Translations under genes and position numbers: made by a program
Part shown: positions 47,066-55,714 of the stretch, piece after piece
Position numbering within the stretch: position 1 is the first letter of the stretch
Layout: each line of letters begins with the position of its first letter
Source: JAWMQL01 sp033283165
GTDB taxonomy: Bacteria > Pseudomonadota > Gammaproteobacteria > Pseudomonadales > Halieaceae
Length of the DNA stretch: 64,000 nt
Assembly (NCBI GenBank): GCA_033283165.1
Contig: JAWMQL010000007.1
Coordinates: forward strand, 186,001 to 250,000
Direction: 5' to 3'
The notes under the pieces: model-generated
What the model was told of the DNA's origin: nothing
Database searches by the model: none
Seen by the model: the letters and a program-made list of their open reading frames with translations, nothing else

Positions 47066-48814
47066 ATGCAGCAGGCCGAGGTAACAAGCAGCAACAGCAG
47101 CGTGGAAGACCTGTATGCCCGGTTTGGACCCGAGCTGTTCGACTACCAGCCTACCCCCGATAACACCCCGACCCTGTGGGTGGCGCGGGAGCGCCTGCCG
47201 GAGGTGCTGGCCCATTTGCGGGTGCGCTTCCCGATGCTGCTGGACCTGTTCGGGGTGGACGAAAGACTGCGTGAGCACCGGCCCGCGGCAGCCCGGGATT
47301 TCACCGTCGTCTACCACCTGTTCAACTTCGAGCAACCGGAAGAGATTCGCATCAAGACCAGCGTCAGCGCCGGGGACGCCAGGGTACCCAGCGCGGTGAA
47401 AATCTGGCCCAACGCCGACTGGTACGAGCGCGAGGCCTGGGACATGTTCGGCGTGGAGTTCGACGGCCACCCCAACCTGCGCCGCATCCTGCTACCCCCA
47501 ACCTGGGAGGGTCACGCCCTGCGCAAGGACCACCCGGCCCGGGCGACGGAAATGGAGCCTTTCAGCCTGGACCAGGAAAAACAGGACCGGGAGCAGGAAG
47601 CGCTGCTGTTCCGCCCCGAGGAGTGGGGCATGCAACGGGCGACCGAGGACACCGAGTTCATGTTCCTCAACCTCGGCCCCAACCACCCCTCGGTGCACGG
47701 CGTGTTCCGCATCGCCCTGCAGCTGGACGGCGAGGTGGTGGTGGACGCGGTGCCGGACATCGGCTATCACCACCGCGGCGCGGAAAAGATGGCGGAGCGC
47801 CAGACCTGGCACTCCTTCATACCCTACACCGACCGCATCGACTACCTCGGCGGGGTGATGAACAACCTGGCCTATGTGCTGGCGGTGGAGCAACTCGCCG
47901 GCATCAAGGTGCCGCCGCGGGCCCAGGTCATCCGCGTCATGATGGCGGAGCTGTTCCGGATTTCCAGTCACCTGGTGTTTTACGGCACCTTCGCCCAGGA
48001 CGTGGGCCAGATGTCGCCGGTGTTTTACATGTTCGCCGATCGCGAGCGCCTGTTCGGAATCGTCGAGGCCATCACCGGCGGCCGCATGCACCCCGCCTGG
48101 TTTCGCATCGGCGGCGTGGCCCAGGACCTGCCCGAAGGCTGGGACCGCCTGGTCCGGGAGTTCATCGACAGTATGCCGGCGCGGCTGGACCACTACCAGA
48201 AGATGGCGATGGATAATTCCATCCTGAAACAGCGCACTGTCGGTATCGGCAGCTACAGCACCGAGGAGGCGCTGGCCTGGGGCATCACCGGCCCGTCGCT
48301 GCGCGCCACCGGCATGGACTTCGACCTGCGCCGGGATCGCCCCTACGGAGGTTACGACCAGTTCGAGTTCGAGGTCCCGGTGGCACACAACGGCGACAGT
48401 TATGACCGTGCCCTGGTGCGGATCGAGGAGATTCGCCAGAGCCTGCGGATAATACGCCAGTGCCTGGATAACATGCCCGGCGGGCCCTACAAGTCGGAGC
48501 ACCGGCTGACGACCCCGCCCCCCAAGGACGCCACCCTGACCGATATCGAAACCCTGATTCACCATTTCCTCAATGTCAGCTGGGGCCCGGTGATGCCGGC
48601 CGGCGAGGCCTCTTTTCCCATCGAAGCCACCAAGGGCATCAACAACTACCACCTGATCTCGGACGGCGGCACCAGCAGCTACCGCACCCGCATCCGCACG
48701 CCGTCCTTTCCGGCGCTGCAGCAGATTCCGCTGATCAGCCGCGGCCTGTTGATCGCCGACCTGATCGCGATCATAGCCTCGATCGATTTCGTCATGGCGG
48801 ACGTGGACCGATGA
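47066..48814 (+). CDS. nuoCD: NADH-quinone oxidoreductase fused subunits C and D
   Basis: A single 582-residue protein joins the 30-kDa (C) and 49-kDa (D) subunits, as in E. coli and Pseudomonas. The C part (NADWYEREAWDMFGVEFDG) covers about residues 1-180. The D part begins near 195 with FLNLGPNHPSVHGVFRI and includes IGYHHRGAEKMAERQTWH, the loop whose residues help bind quinone, and ends in SIDFVMADVDR. The ATG at 47066 follows nuoB by 7 bases. The fusion is a lineage marker for gammaproteobacteria. ATGA overlap with nuoE. Confidence 0.97.
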   Translation: MQQAEVTSSNSSVEDLYARFGPELFDYQPTPDNTPTLWVARERLPEVLAHLRVRFPMLLDLFGVDERLREHRPAAARDFTVVYHLFNFEQPEEIRIKTSVSAGDARVPSAVKIWPNADWYEREAWDMFGVEFDGHPNLRRILLPPTWEGHALRKDHPARATEMEPFSLDQEKQDREQEALLFRPEEWGMQRATEDTEFMFLNLGPNHPSVHGVFRIALQLDGEVVVDAVPDIGYHHRGAEKMAERQTWHSFIPYTDRIDYLGGVMNNLAYVLAVEQLAGIKVPPRAQVIRVMMAELFRISSHLVFYGTFAQDVGQMSPVFYMFADRERLFGIVEAITGGRMHPAWFRIGGVAQDLPEGWDRLVREFIDSMPARLDHYQKMAMDNSILKQRTVGIGSYSTEEALAWGITGPSLRATGMDFDLRRDRPYGGYDQFEFEVPVAHNGDSYDRALVRIEEIRQSLRIIRQCLDNMPGGPYKSEHRLTTPPPKDATLTDIETLIHHFLNVSWGPVMPAGEASFPIEATKGINNYHLISDGGTSSYRTRIRTPSFPALQQIPLISRGLLIADLIAIIASIDFVMADVDR

Positions 48815-49314
48815 ACGAACCGAATGCCGCCGCCCTGATCCCGGTGCTCAGCGAACAGGAACTGGCCGCCATCGATGCCGAGATAGAACATGCGCCCTAC
48901 CGAAACGCGGTGGCGATCGACGCCCTGAAAATCGTGCAGGCACACCGGGGCTGGGTATCCGACGAAAGCCTGCGGGCGATCGCCCGGCACCTGCAGATGT
49001 CGGCCGATGAACTGGAAGGTATCGCCACCTTCTATAACCTGATTTTCAGGAAGCCGGTGGGCGAACGCGTGATCCTGCTGTGCAACAGCGTCACCTGCTG
49101 GGTCAAGGACTGCGAGGGCCTGCGGGCCCGGATTTCCGGGCGCCTGGGGATAGGCCTGGGGGAGACCACACCGGACAACCGCTTTACCCTGCTGCCGGTG
49201 ACCTGCCTGGGGGCCTGTGACCAGGCGCCGGTCATGATGGTCGGCGATGAACTGCACGAGCGGGTCGATGAGGCGACCCTGGACCGGGTGTTCGGCGACG
49301 GGGGTGAGCCATGA
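48811..49314 (+). CDS. nuoE: NADH-quinone oxidoreductase subunit E
   Basis: A 167-residue thioredoxin-fold subunit of the NADH module with a 2Fe-2S cluster (N1a). Ligands are the CNSVTC pair and CLGAC near residues 133-137. The N-terminal helices (LKIVQAHRGWVSDESLRAIA) match the 24-kDa subunit. It overlaps nuoCD and nuoF by 4 bases each (ATGA). Length is usual for the family. Confidence 0.96.
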   Translation: MNEPNAAALIPVLSEQELAAIDAEIEHAPYRNAVAIDALKIVQAHRGWVSDESLRAIARHLQMSADELEGIATFYNLIFRKPVGERVILLCNSVTCWVKDCEGLRARISGRLGIGLGETTPDNRFTLLPVTCLGACDQAPVMMVGDELHERVDEATLDRVFGDGGEP

Positions 49315-50612
49315 GCCTGGACCGGCCCCTGACCCGCAACGTGCGCGAGGATCGCTCGCCCACCGACCTGGCTGCCTACGAGGCCAACGGCGGCTACCGG
49401 GGCCTGCGCAGCGCGCTGGCGCGCAGCCCGGAGGAATGCCTGCAGGTGATGAAAGACTCCAACCTGCGCGGGCGCGGCGGCGCCGGTTTCCCCACCGGCA
49501 TGAAGTGGAGCTTCGTACCCATGGGTGAGGCGGCCGGCAAGGGATCAAAATACCTGATCTGCAACGCCGACGAGATGGAGCCGGGCACTTTCAAGGATCG
49601 CCTGATCCTGGAGTGTGACCCGCACCAGCTGATCGAGGGTATGATCTGTTCCGCCTACACCATCCAGGCGGACGTGGCCTACATCTTCATCCGCGCGGAG
49701 TACCTCAAGGCGGCAGAACTGCTGCGCCAGGCCATTGCCGACTGCCGTGCCCGGAACTACCTCGGCGCGGATATCCTCGGTAGCGGCTATAACCTGGACC
49801 TGTACGTGCACGTGAGCGCGGGACGCTACATCTGTGGCGAAGAGACCGCGCTGATATCCTCGCTGGAGGGCAAGCGCGCCAATCCCCGGGCCAAGCCACC
49901 GTTCCCCCAGGTGTCGGGTCTGTGGGGCCGTCCCACCATCGTCAATAACGTGGAAACCCTGTGCAACGTGCATCATATCCTCGAGCACGGCGCCCAGTGG
50001 TTCAATGACCTGGGCCTGACCGAGGACGCGGGCACCAAGCTGTACGGGGTCAGCGGCCGGGTGAAAAACCCGGGCTGCTGGGAACTGCCCATGGGCACCC
50101 CTATCCGCGAGATCCTGTTCGACCACGCCGGCGGCATGGAGGATGGCTACGCCTTTCGCGGCCTGTTGCCGGGCGGCGGCTCCACCGATTTCCTGGTGGA
50201 GGAACACCTGGATCTGCCCATGGACTACGGCAGCATCCAGGCCGCCGGCAGCCGCATGGGCACCGGCACCATGATCGTGCTCGACGACCAGACCTGTCCG
50301 GTGGGCTTCGTGAAAAACCTGGTGGAATTTTTCGCCCAGGAGTCCTGCGGCTTCTGCACCCCCTGCCGCGACGGCCTGCCCTGGAGCGCCCAGGTGCTGG
50401 ACGACATCGTCAACGGCCGCGGTCGGCCCGAGGACATGGCCACGCTGGCCCGCCAGGTCGACTTCATCGGCGCCATCGGCAACACCCACTGCGCCCTGGC
50501 GCCGGGAGCGATGGAACCGCTGCAGAGTGCCCTGAAATATTTCCCGGAGGACTTCCAGCGCTATATCGAGCAGGCCGGCGGTTCGACACCGGCTGCGGGA
50601 GGTGTCCGGTAA
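49311..50612 (+). CDS. nuoF: NADH-quinone oxidoreductase subunit F
   Basis: The NADH-binding, FMN-carrying subunit; 433 residues. LRGRGGAGFPTGMKW binds NADH/FMN, CNADEMEPGTFKDR is the flavin site, and ESCGFCTPCRDG plus the later CALAPG give the four cysteines of cluster N3. The stop overlaps the nuoG ATG by one base. No unusual feature. Confidence 0.97.
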   Translation: MSLDRPLTRNVREDRSPTDLAAYEANGGYRGLRSALARSPEECLQVMKDSNLRGRGGAGFPTGMKWSFVPMGEAAGKGSKYLICNADEMEPGTFKDRLILECDPHQLIEGMICSAYTIQADVAYIFIRAEYLKAAELLRQAIADCRARNYLGADILGSGYNLDLYVHVSAGRYICGEETALISSLEGKRANPRAKPPFPQVSGLWGRPTIVNNVETLCNVHHILEHGAQWFNDLGLTEDAGTKLYGVSGRVKNPGCWELPMGTPIREILFDHAGGMEDGYAFRGLLPGGGSTDFLVEEHLDLPMDYGSIQAAGSRMGTGTMIVLDDQTCPVGFVKNLVEFFAQESCGFCTPCRDGLPWSAQVLDDIVNGRGRPEDMATLARQVDFIGAIGNTHCALAPGAMEPLQSALKYFPEDFQRYIEQAGGSTPAAGGVR

Positions 50613-53410
50613 TGGCCAGCATCCGGATCGACGGTCGCGAGTACGAGGTCGAGGACGGCAAGAACCTGCTGGAGGCGGTATTGGGCCTGGGCCTGGACCT
50701 GCCCTATTTCTGCTGGCATCCCGCCATGGGTTCGATCGGTGCCTGCCGCCAGTGCGCGGTGGTGCAATACCAGAATGCCGAGGACGACCGCGGCCGTATC
50801 GTCATGGGCTGCATGACCCCGGTCAGCGACGGCGCCATTTTCTCCCTCGACGGGGACAAGGCGCGCGGTTTCCGCGAGGCCATCGTGGAATCGCTGATGC
50901 TCAATCACCCCCACGACTGCCCGGTGTGCGCAGAGGGCGGCGAGTGTCACCTGCAGGATATGACGGTCATGGTGGGCCACCGCGACCGGCATTACCGGGG
51001 ACGCAAGAACACCCACCGCAACCAGTACCTGGGGCCGCTCATCCACCACGAGATGAACCGCTGCATCACCTGTTACCGCTGCACCCGCTTTTACCAGGAC
51101 TATGCCGGGGGCACCGACCTGGCGGCACTGGCGGCCCACGACCACGTCTACTTCGGTCGCCACGAGGAGGGCGTGCTGCAGAGCGAGTTCGCCGGCAACC
51201 TGGTGGAGGTGTGTCCCACTGGCGTCTTCACCGACAAGACCCTGGTGCACGACTATACCCGCAAGTGGGACCTGCAGTCGGCGCCCTCGGTCTGCACCGG
51301 TTGCGCGGTGGGCTGTAACACCCTGCCCGGGGAGCGCTACGGCCGCCTGAAGCGGGTGCACAACCGCTTCAACGCCGAGGTCAACGGCTACTTCCTCTGC
51401 GACCGCGGCCGCTTCGGAGCCGGCTTCGTGAACCACGCGTCAAGGCTGGAGTACCCCGGTCTGAAAGACTCTGACGGGCGCTACAACGCCCTGGACCACC
51501 ACGCCGCCCTCGACCGGCTGCGCCAGTGGTGCAGCGGGGCGACGCTGGCCGGCATCGGCTCGCCGCGGGCCTCGGTGGAAGCCAACTACCTGCTGCGGCG
51601 GCTGGTGGGCGGGGAGCGCTTCGCACCCGGCTTCGGCGTCCTCGAGCAGGGCCTGGTCAACCGGGCGCTGGCGCTGCAGCAGGAGAGCCGGGCCGTGCTG
51701 CCGGACCTGCGCAGCATCGAATCCGCGGACCTGGTCATTATTCTCGGTGAGGATGTCACCAATACGGCGCCGCGCATGGCCCTGGCCCTGCGCCAGAGCG
51801 TGCGCAACCGGGCCTACGAGATGGCCGCGGAACTGAACCTGGCGCCCTGGCAGGACGCCGCGATCCGCAACCTGGCCCAGGACCAGCGCAGCCCCCTGTA
51901 CATAGCCACCACGGCCCGGACACCACTGGACGATGTCGCCACCGCACGCCTGAGTCTGGCGCCGGCCGGCATCGCCGCCCTGGGCGAGACGCTGGCCGCG
52001 GCGGTGCGCGGCGAAGACAGCGCGGATGAACACGTCCGGGCGGTACTGCCGCAGCTGCTGGCGGCAAAGCGGCCGCTCGTCGTCTCCGGCACCGGGGCCG
52101 GCAGTGCCGCGGTGCTGGACGCCGCGGCACAACTGGCCGACGCCCTGTGCCAGCGCGGCCAGCAGGCCATGCTCAGCCTGGTGGTGCCGGAAGCGAACAG
52201 CCTCGGCCAGGCCCTGCTTGCCGGGCCGGCCGCGCCCACCCTGGCGGACCTGGCACAGCAGGGCGGCGATACCCTGCTGGTACTGGAAAACGACCTGTTC
52301 CGGCGCGCGCCCGAAGCCGAGGTCACGGCCCTGCTGGCGGCCTGGGACAAGGTGATCGTCCTGGACGGGCTGGACAATCGCTGCACCTCGGCGGGCGACC
52401 TGGTACTGCCCAGTGCCAGCTTTGCCGAGAGCGAGGGCACCCTGGTCAGCCTGGAAGGCCGCGCCCAGCGCCACTTCCCGGTGTTCCCCCCTGCGGCGGA
52501 GCGCCACCCGGCCTGGTACTGGCTGCTGGCGGGGATGAAAGAGATGGGGCACTGCCCGGACCTGCACTACTTCGACGATATCACCGCCGCTTGCGCTGCC
52601 GAAATTCCCGCCCTGGCCGGTATCACGGCGGCGGCACCGGACCATCACTTCCGCAATGTCGGGGTGCGGATTCCGCGCCAGCCCCCCCGCTACAGCGGCC
52701 GCACCGCGATGCGGGCGAATATCTCGGTGCACGAACCGAAACAGCCCGAGGACGAGGAATCGGCCCTCGGCTACACCATGGAGGGCCTGAACCGCGACCA
52801 GCCCGGCGCCCTGCTGCCCTACGTCTGGTCTCCGGGTTGGAACTCCAACCAGTCCCTGCACCGGTTCCAGTCGGAGGTGGGCGGCCCCCTGCGGGGTGGC
52901 ACCGCCGGGGTCAGGTTGCTGCAGCCGGGCGGGACCTCGCCGGGCGTGACCTCGCCGGGCGGGACCTCGCCGGGCGGAACCTCGCCGGGCGGGACCTCGC
53001 CTGCCCGAACCGCACCGCTCACTGCCAGCGCCGCGGCGGCGGAACAAGGGGCCAGCGGCGATTTTGAACTGGTGCCCAGGTACCGCATCTTCGGCAGCGA
53101 CGAGCTCAGCGTGTTGAGCCCGGGTATCGCGGAGCTGGTGCTGCCGGCCTATATCGAACTGAACAGCGCGGCCGCCGCCGAACTGGGGGTGGCGGACGGT
53201 GATGGCGTCACCGTGGGGGACGGGCTGGCGACCCTGGAAGTGCGCATTGAGGACAGCCTGGCGCCGGGTTGCGCGGGCTATGCCGCCGGTCACCCGGGCA
53301 CCGGTAACCTACAGCCCGGCCGCCGGCTCAAGCTGTCGCGCGCCACTGGCTGGCAGCGCCAGCGGCCCCAGGTGATCGGCAGCGACCGGGCGGGAGGTGA
53401 CCGTGTCTGA
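50612..53410 (+). CDS. nuoG: NADH-quinone oxidoreductase subunit G
   Basis: The largest peripheral subunit, 932 residues (about 908 in E. coli). The N-terminal 2Fe-2S ferredoxin domain (CRQCAV, VMGCMTPV), the HDCPVCAEGGECHLQ segment, the ITCYRCTRFYQDYAGG cluster and the molybdopterin-oxidoreductase-like domain with CTGCAVGCN are present. The C-terminal half is less conserved. Unusual: residues about 772-797 are a GGTSP repeat encoded by a 15-bp minisatellite, followed by an Ala/Thr linker. Stays in frame, so the insert probably forms a flexible surface loop. Overlaps nuoH by 8 bases. Confidence 0.95.
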   Translation: MASIRIDGREYEVEDGKNLLEAVLGLGLDLPYFCWHPAMGSIGACRQCAVVQYQNAEDDRGRIVMGCMTPVSDGAIFSLDGDKARGFREAIVESLMLNHPHDCPVCAEGGECHLQDMTVMVGHRDRHYRGRKNTHRNQYLGPLIHHEMNRCITCYRCTRFYQDYAGGTDLAALAAHDHVYFGRHEEGVLQSEFAGNLVEVCPTGVFTDKTLVHDYTRKWDLQSAPSVCTGCAVGCNTLPGERYGRLKRVHNRFNAEVNGYFLCDRGRFGAGFVNHASRLEYPGLKDSDGRYNALDHHAALDRLRQWCSGATLAGIGSPRASVEANYLLRRLVGGERFAPGFGVLEQGLVNRALALQQESRAVLPDLRSIESADLVIILGEDVTNTAPRMALALRQSVRNRAYEMAAELNLAPWQDAAIRNLAQDQRSPLYIATTARTPLDDVATARLSLAPAGIAALGETLAAAVRGEDSADEHVRAVLPQLLAAKRPLVVSGTGAGSAAVLDAAAQLADALCQRGQQAMLSLVVPEANSLGQALLAGPAAPTLADLAQQGGDTLLVLENDLFRRAPEAEVTALLAAWDKVIVLDGLDNRCTSAGDLVLPSASFAESEGTLVSLEGRAQRHFPVFPPAAERHPAWYWLLAGMKEMGHCPDLHYFDDITAACAAEIPALAGITAAAPDHHFRNVGVRIPRQPPRYSGRTAMRANISVHEPKQPEDEESALGYTMEGLNRDQPGALLPYVWSPGWNSNQSLHRFQSEVGGPLRGGTAGVRLLQPGGTSPGVTSPGGTSPGGTSPGGTSPARTAPLTASAAAAEQGASGDFELVPRYRIFGSDELSVLSPGIAELVLPAYIELNSAAAAELGVADGDGVTVGDGLATLEVRIEDSLAPGCAGYAAGHPGTGNLQPGRRLKLSRATGWQRQRPQVIGSDRAGGDRV
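52927..53001 (+). repeat. 15-bp minisatellite inside nuoG (5 units)
   Basis: Five tandem GGGCGGGACCTCGCC units, with one-base changes in the second and fourth. Each encodes a five-residue GGTSP-type repeat, so changes in copy number keep the frame. No other gene in the window has such an array. Confidence 0.95.
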
Positions 53411-54359
53411 GCTCGCCACTATCGCCTTCGGGCTGGCAATCATCCTGGCTGCGGTCGGGGGCGCCGCGGTACTGACCTGGTTCGAGCGCCGCCTGCTGGG
53501 CATCTGGCAGGATCGCTACGGCCCCAACCGGCTCGGGCCGTTCGGCGCGTTCCAGGTGGTGGCGGACATGCTCAAGCTGCTGACCAAGGACGACTGGGTC
53601 CCGCCCTTCGCCGACCGGGTGGTCTTCATCTTCGCCCCCACGGCTATCGTGGTGGCCATGATGCTGGGTTTCGCGGTGGTGCCCTTTGCCCCCGACCTGT
53701 ACGTCATGGATATCAACATCGGCCTGCTGTTCTTCCTCGGTATGACCTCGCTGGCGGTGTACTCGGTCCTGTTGGGCGGCCTCGCGTCCAACAACAAGTA
53801 CGCCCTGCTCGGCGGACTGCGTTCGGCGGCGCAGATGGTCAGCTACGAGGTCTTCATGGGCCTGTCCCTGATGGGCGTGGTGATGCTGGCCGGCTCTTTC
53901 AGCCTGCGCGACATCGTCGAGGCCCAGCGCGACCTCTGGTTCTGTATTCCCCAGGCCCTGGGCCTGTTCACGTTTCTGGTCGCCGGCATTGCTGAGAGCC
54001 ACCGGCTGCCCTTCGATCTGCCCGAGGCGGAACACGAACTGACCGCGGGTTTCCATACCGAGTACGGCGGCATGAAATTCGCCATGTTCATGCTGGGCGA
54101 GTACCTGGGCCTGATCCTCATCTCCTGCATGATCACCACCCTGTTTTTTGGCGGCTGGCTCGGCCCCTGGCTGCCGCCGCTGCTGTGGTTCTGCCTCAAG
54201 GTCTTTTTCTTCATCTGCTTTTTCATCCTGCTGCGGGCGGCGATACCGCGGCCGCGCTACGACCAGCTCATGTCCCTGGGCTGGAAGTACATGCTGCCGC
54301 TGACCCTGCTCAACCTGTTGCTGACCGGCGCCATCGCGCTGGCCATGGGGGGACGCTGA
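53403..54359 (+). CDS. nuoH: NADH-quinone oxidoreductase subunit H
   Basis: Membrane subunit next to the quinone cavity, 318 residues, eight helices. WFERRLLGIWQDRYGPNR and the ESHRLPFDLPEAEHELTAGF loop are the quinone-binding signatures; MLGEYLGLILISCM follows. I start at GTG 53403 because GGGAGG ends 5 bases before it; the GTG at 53397 would overlap that site. One base separates it from nuoI. Confidence 0.96.
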   Translation: MSELATIAFGLAIILAAVGGAAVLTWFERRLLGIWQDRYGPNRLGPFGAFQVVADMLKLLTKDDWVPPFADRVVFIFAPTAIVVAMMLGFAVVPFAPDLYVMDINIGLLFFLGMTSLAVYSVLLGGLASNNKYALLGGLRSAAQMVSYEVFMGLSLMGVVMLAGSFSLRDIVEAQRDLWFCIPQALGLFTFLVAGIAESHRLPFDLPEAEHELTAGFHTEYGGMKFAMFMLGEYLGLILISCMITTLFFGGWLGPWLPPLLWFCLKVFFFICFFILLRAAIPRPRYDQLMSLGWKYMLPLTLLNLLLTGAIALAMGGR

Positions 54360-54360
54360 C

Positions 54361-54888
54361 ATGCTGCAGGCCATCGCCAGTCAACTGCGTACCATCTGGA
54401 CCATCCTGCAGCACACCTTCAGCCGCGCGGAGACTGTCGAGTACCCGGAACAGAAACCCTACCTGGCGCCGCGCTACCGCGGCCGCATCGTACTGACCCG
54501 CGACCCCGACGGCGATGAACGCTGTGTCGCCTGCAACCTCTGCGCGGTGGCCTGCCCCGTGGATTGCATCGCCCTGCAGCAGGGCGTGCGCGAGGACGGC
54601 CGCTGGTACCCGGAGTTTTTCCGGATCAACTTCTCGCGCTGCATCATGTGCGGCATGTGCGAGGAGGCCTGCCCGACCAACGCCATCCAGCTGACCCCGG
54701 ATTTCGAGATGTGCGAGTACAACCGGCAGAACATGGTGTACGAGAAGGAGCATCTGCAGATCGACGGTACCGGCAAGTACCACGACTACAACTTCTACCG
54801 CGTGTCCGGCCTGGCCATTGCCGGCAAGGATAAGGGCGAGGCCCTGAACGAATCGGAACCCATCGACGTGCGGAGCCTTCTGCCATGA
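54361..54888 (+). CDS. nuoI: NADH-quinone oxidoreductase subunit I
   Basis: A 175-residue ferredoxin-like subunit with clusters N6a and N6b. Two CxxCxxCxxxCP motifs are seen: CVACNLCAVACP and CIMCGMCEEACP. The N-terminal amphipathic helix (TIWTILQHTFSRAETVEYPE) anchors it to the membrane arm. ATGA overlap with nuoJ. Confidence 0.97.
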   Translation: MLQAIASQLRTIWTILQHTFSRAETVEYPEQKPYLAPRYRGRIVLTRDPDGDERCVACNLCAVACPVDCIALQQGVREDGRWYPEFFRINFSRCIMCGMCEEACPTNAIQLTPDFEMCEYNRQNMVYEKEHLQIDGTGKYHDYNFYRVSGLAIAGKDKGEALNESEPIDVRSLLP

Positions 54889-55400
54889 TGCCGCTGGTGC
54901 TGTTCTATATCGCTGCCGCGGTGGCCCTGGTGGCCACCGTTCTAGCCCTGACCCGCAGCAATGCGGCCCACGCCCTGATTTACCTGATCGTATCCCTGCT
55001 GGCGGTGGCGGTGACCTTTTTCCTGATGGGTGCGCCCTTCGCCGCGGCACTGGAGATCGTCATCTATGCCGGCGCCATCATGGTCCTGTTCGTGTTCGTG
55101 ATCATGATGCTCAATATCGGCGAAGCCGGCGTTGCCCGGGAACGGCAGTGGCTGGCCCCGCGCAACTGGCTGGTACCGGGCATTCTGGCCGGCCTGCTGC
55201 TGCTCGAACTGCTGCTGGCCCTGGGACACAGCCACGGCAGCACCCTGGGCACAGAGGTGACGCCGAAGACCGTCGGCCTGACCCTGTTCGGCCCTTATGT
55301 ACTGGCGGTGGAGATCGCCTCCATGCTGCTGCTGGCCGGTCTGGTGGGAGCCTACCACCTGGGACGGCGGTTTATCGTCCGGCGCGGGGGGCGTGATTGA
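54885..55400 (+). CDS. nuoJ: NADH-quinone oxidoreductase subunit J
   Basis: A 171-residue membrane subunit with five helices. FYIAAAVALVATVLALTRSN is helix 1, and ALEIVIYAGAIMVLFVFVIM contains the conserved helix-3 region with its pi-bulge that couples quinone chemistry to proton channels. ATGA overlap with nuoI; the TGA overlaps nuoK by one base. Confidence 0.95.
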   Translation: MMPLVLFYIAAAVALVATVLALTRSNAAHALIYLIVSLLAVAVTFFLMGAPFAAALEIVIYAGAIMVLFVFVIMMLNIGEAGVARERQWLAPRNWLVPGILAGLLLLELLLALGHSHGSTLGTEVTPKTVGLTLFGPYVLAVEIASMLLLAGLVGAYHLGRRFIVRRGGRD

Positions 55401-55714
55401 TGGACGGCCTGCAGATTCCAATCCACCACGTGCAGATCCTGGCCGGGCTGCTGTTCAGCTGCGGCCTGCTGGGCCTGACCCTGCGGCGCAATATCATCTT
55501 CATGCTGATGTCGCTGGAAGTCATGCTCAATGCGGCGGCGCTGGCTTTCGTGGCCGCGGGCGCCCGCTGGGGCCAGCCGGACGGGCAGATCATCTTCATG
55601 CTGATCCTGTCGGTGGCGGCCGCTGAGGTCGCGGTCGGCCTGGGTCTGGTATTGCAGATCCAGCGCCGCTTCAAAACGCTGGACATGGACAGTGCCAGGA
55701 GGTTGCGCGGCTGA
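55400..55714 (+). CDS. nuoK: NADH-quinone oxidoreductase subunit K
   Basis: A 104-residue, three-helix subunit with part of the first antiporter-like proton path. SLEVMLNAAALAF holds a membrane glutamate and VAAAEVAVGLGLVLQI the second, both essential in E. coli. The ATG at 55400 overlaps the nuoJ stop (TGATG). The stop in turn overlaps the nuoL ATG by one base. Confidence 0.96.
   Translation: MDGLQIPIHHVQILAGLLFSCGLLGLTLRRNIIFMLMSLEVMLNAAALAFVAAGARWGQPDGQIIFMLILSVAAAEVAVGLGLVLQIQRRFKTLDMDSARRLRG

Noticed and set aside
52927..53001. CRISPR array
   Set aside because: Units are 15 bases, contiguous without spacers, and encode protein in frame within nuoG.
51440..53293. A 617-residue minus-strand open frame with RRGPAR repeats
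   Set aside because: Mirror image of nuoG and its minisatellite.
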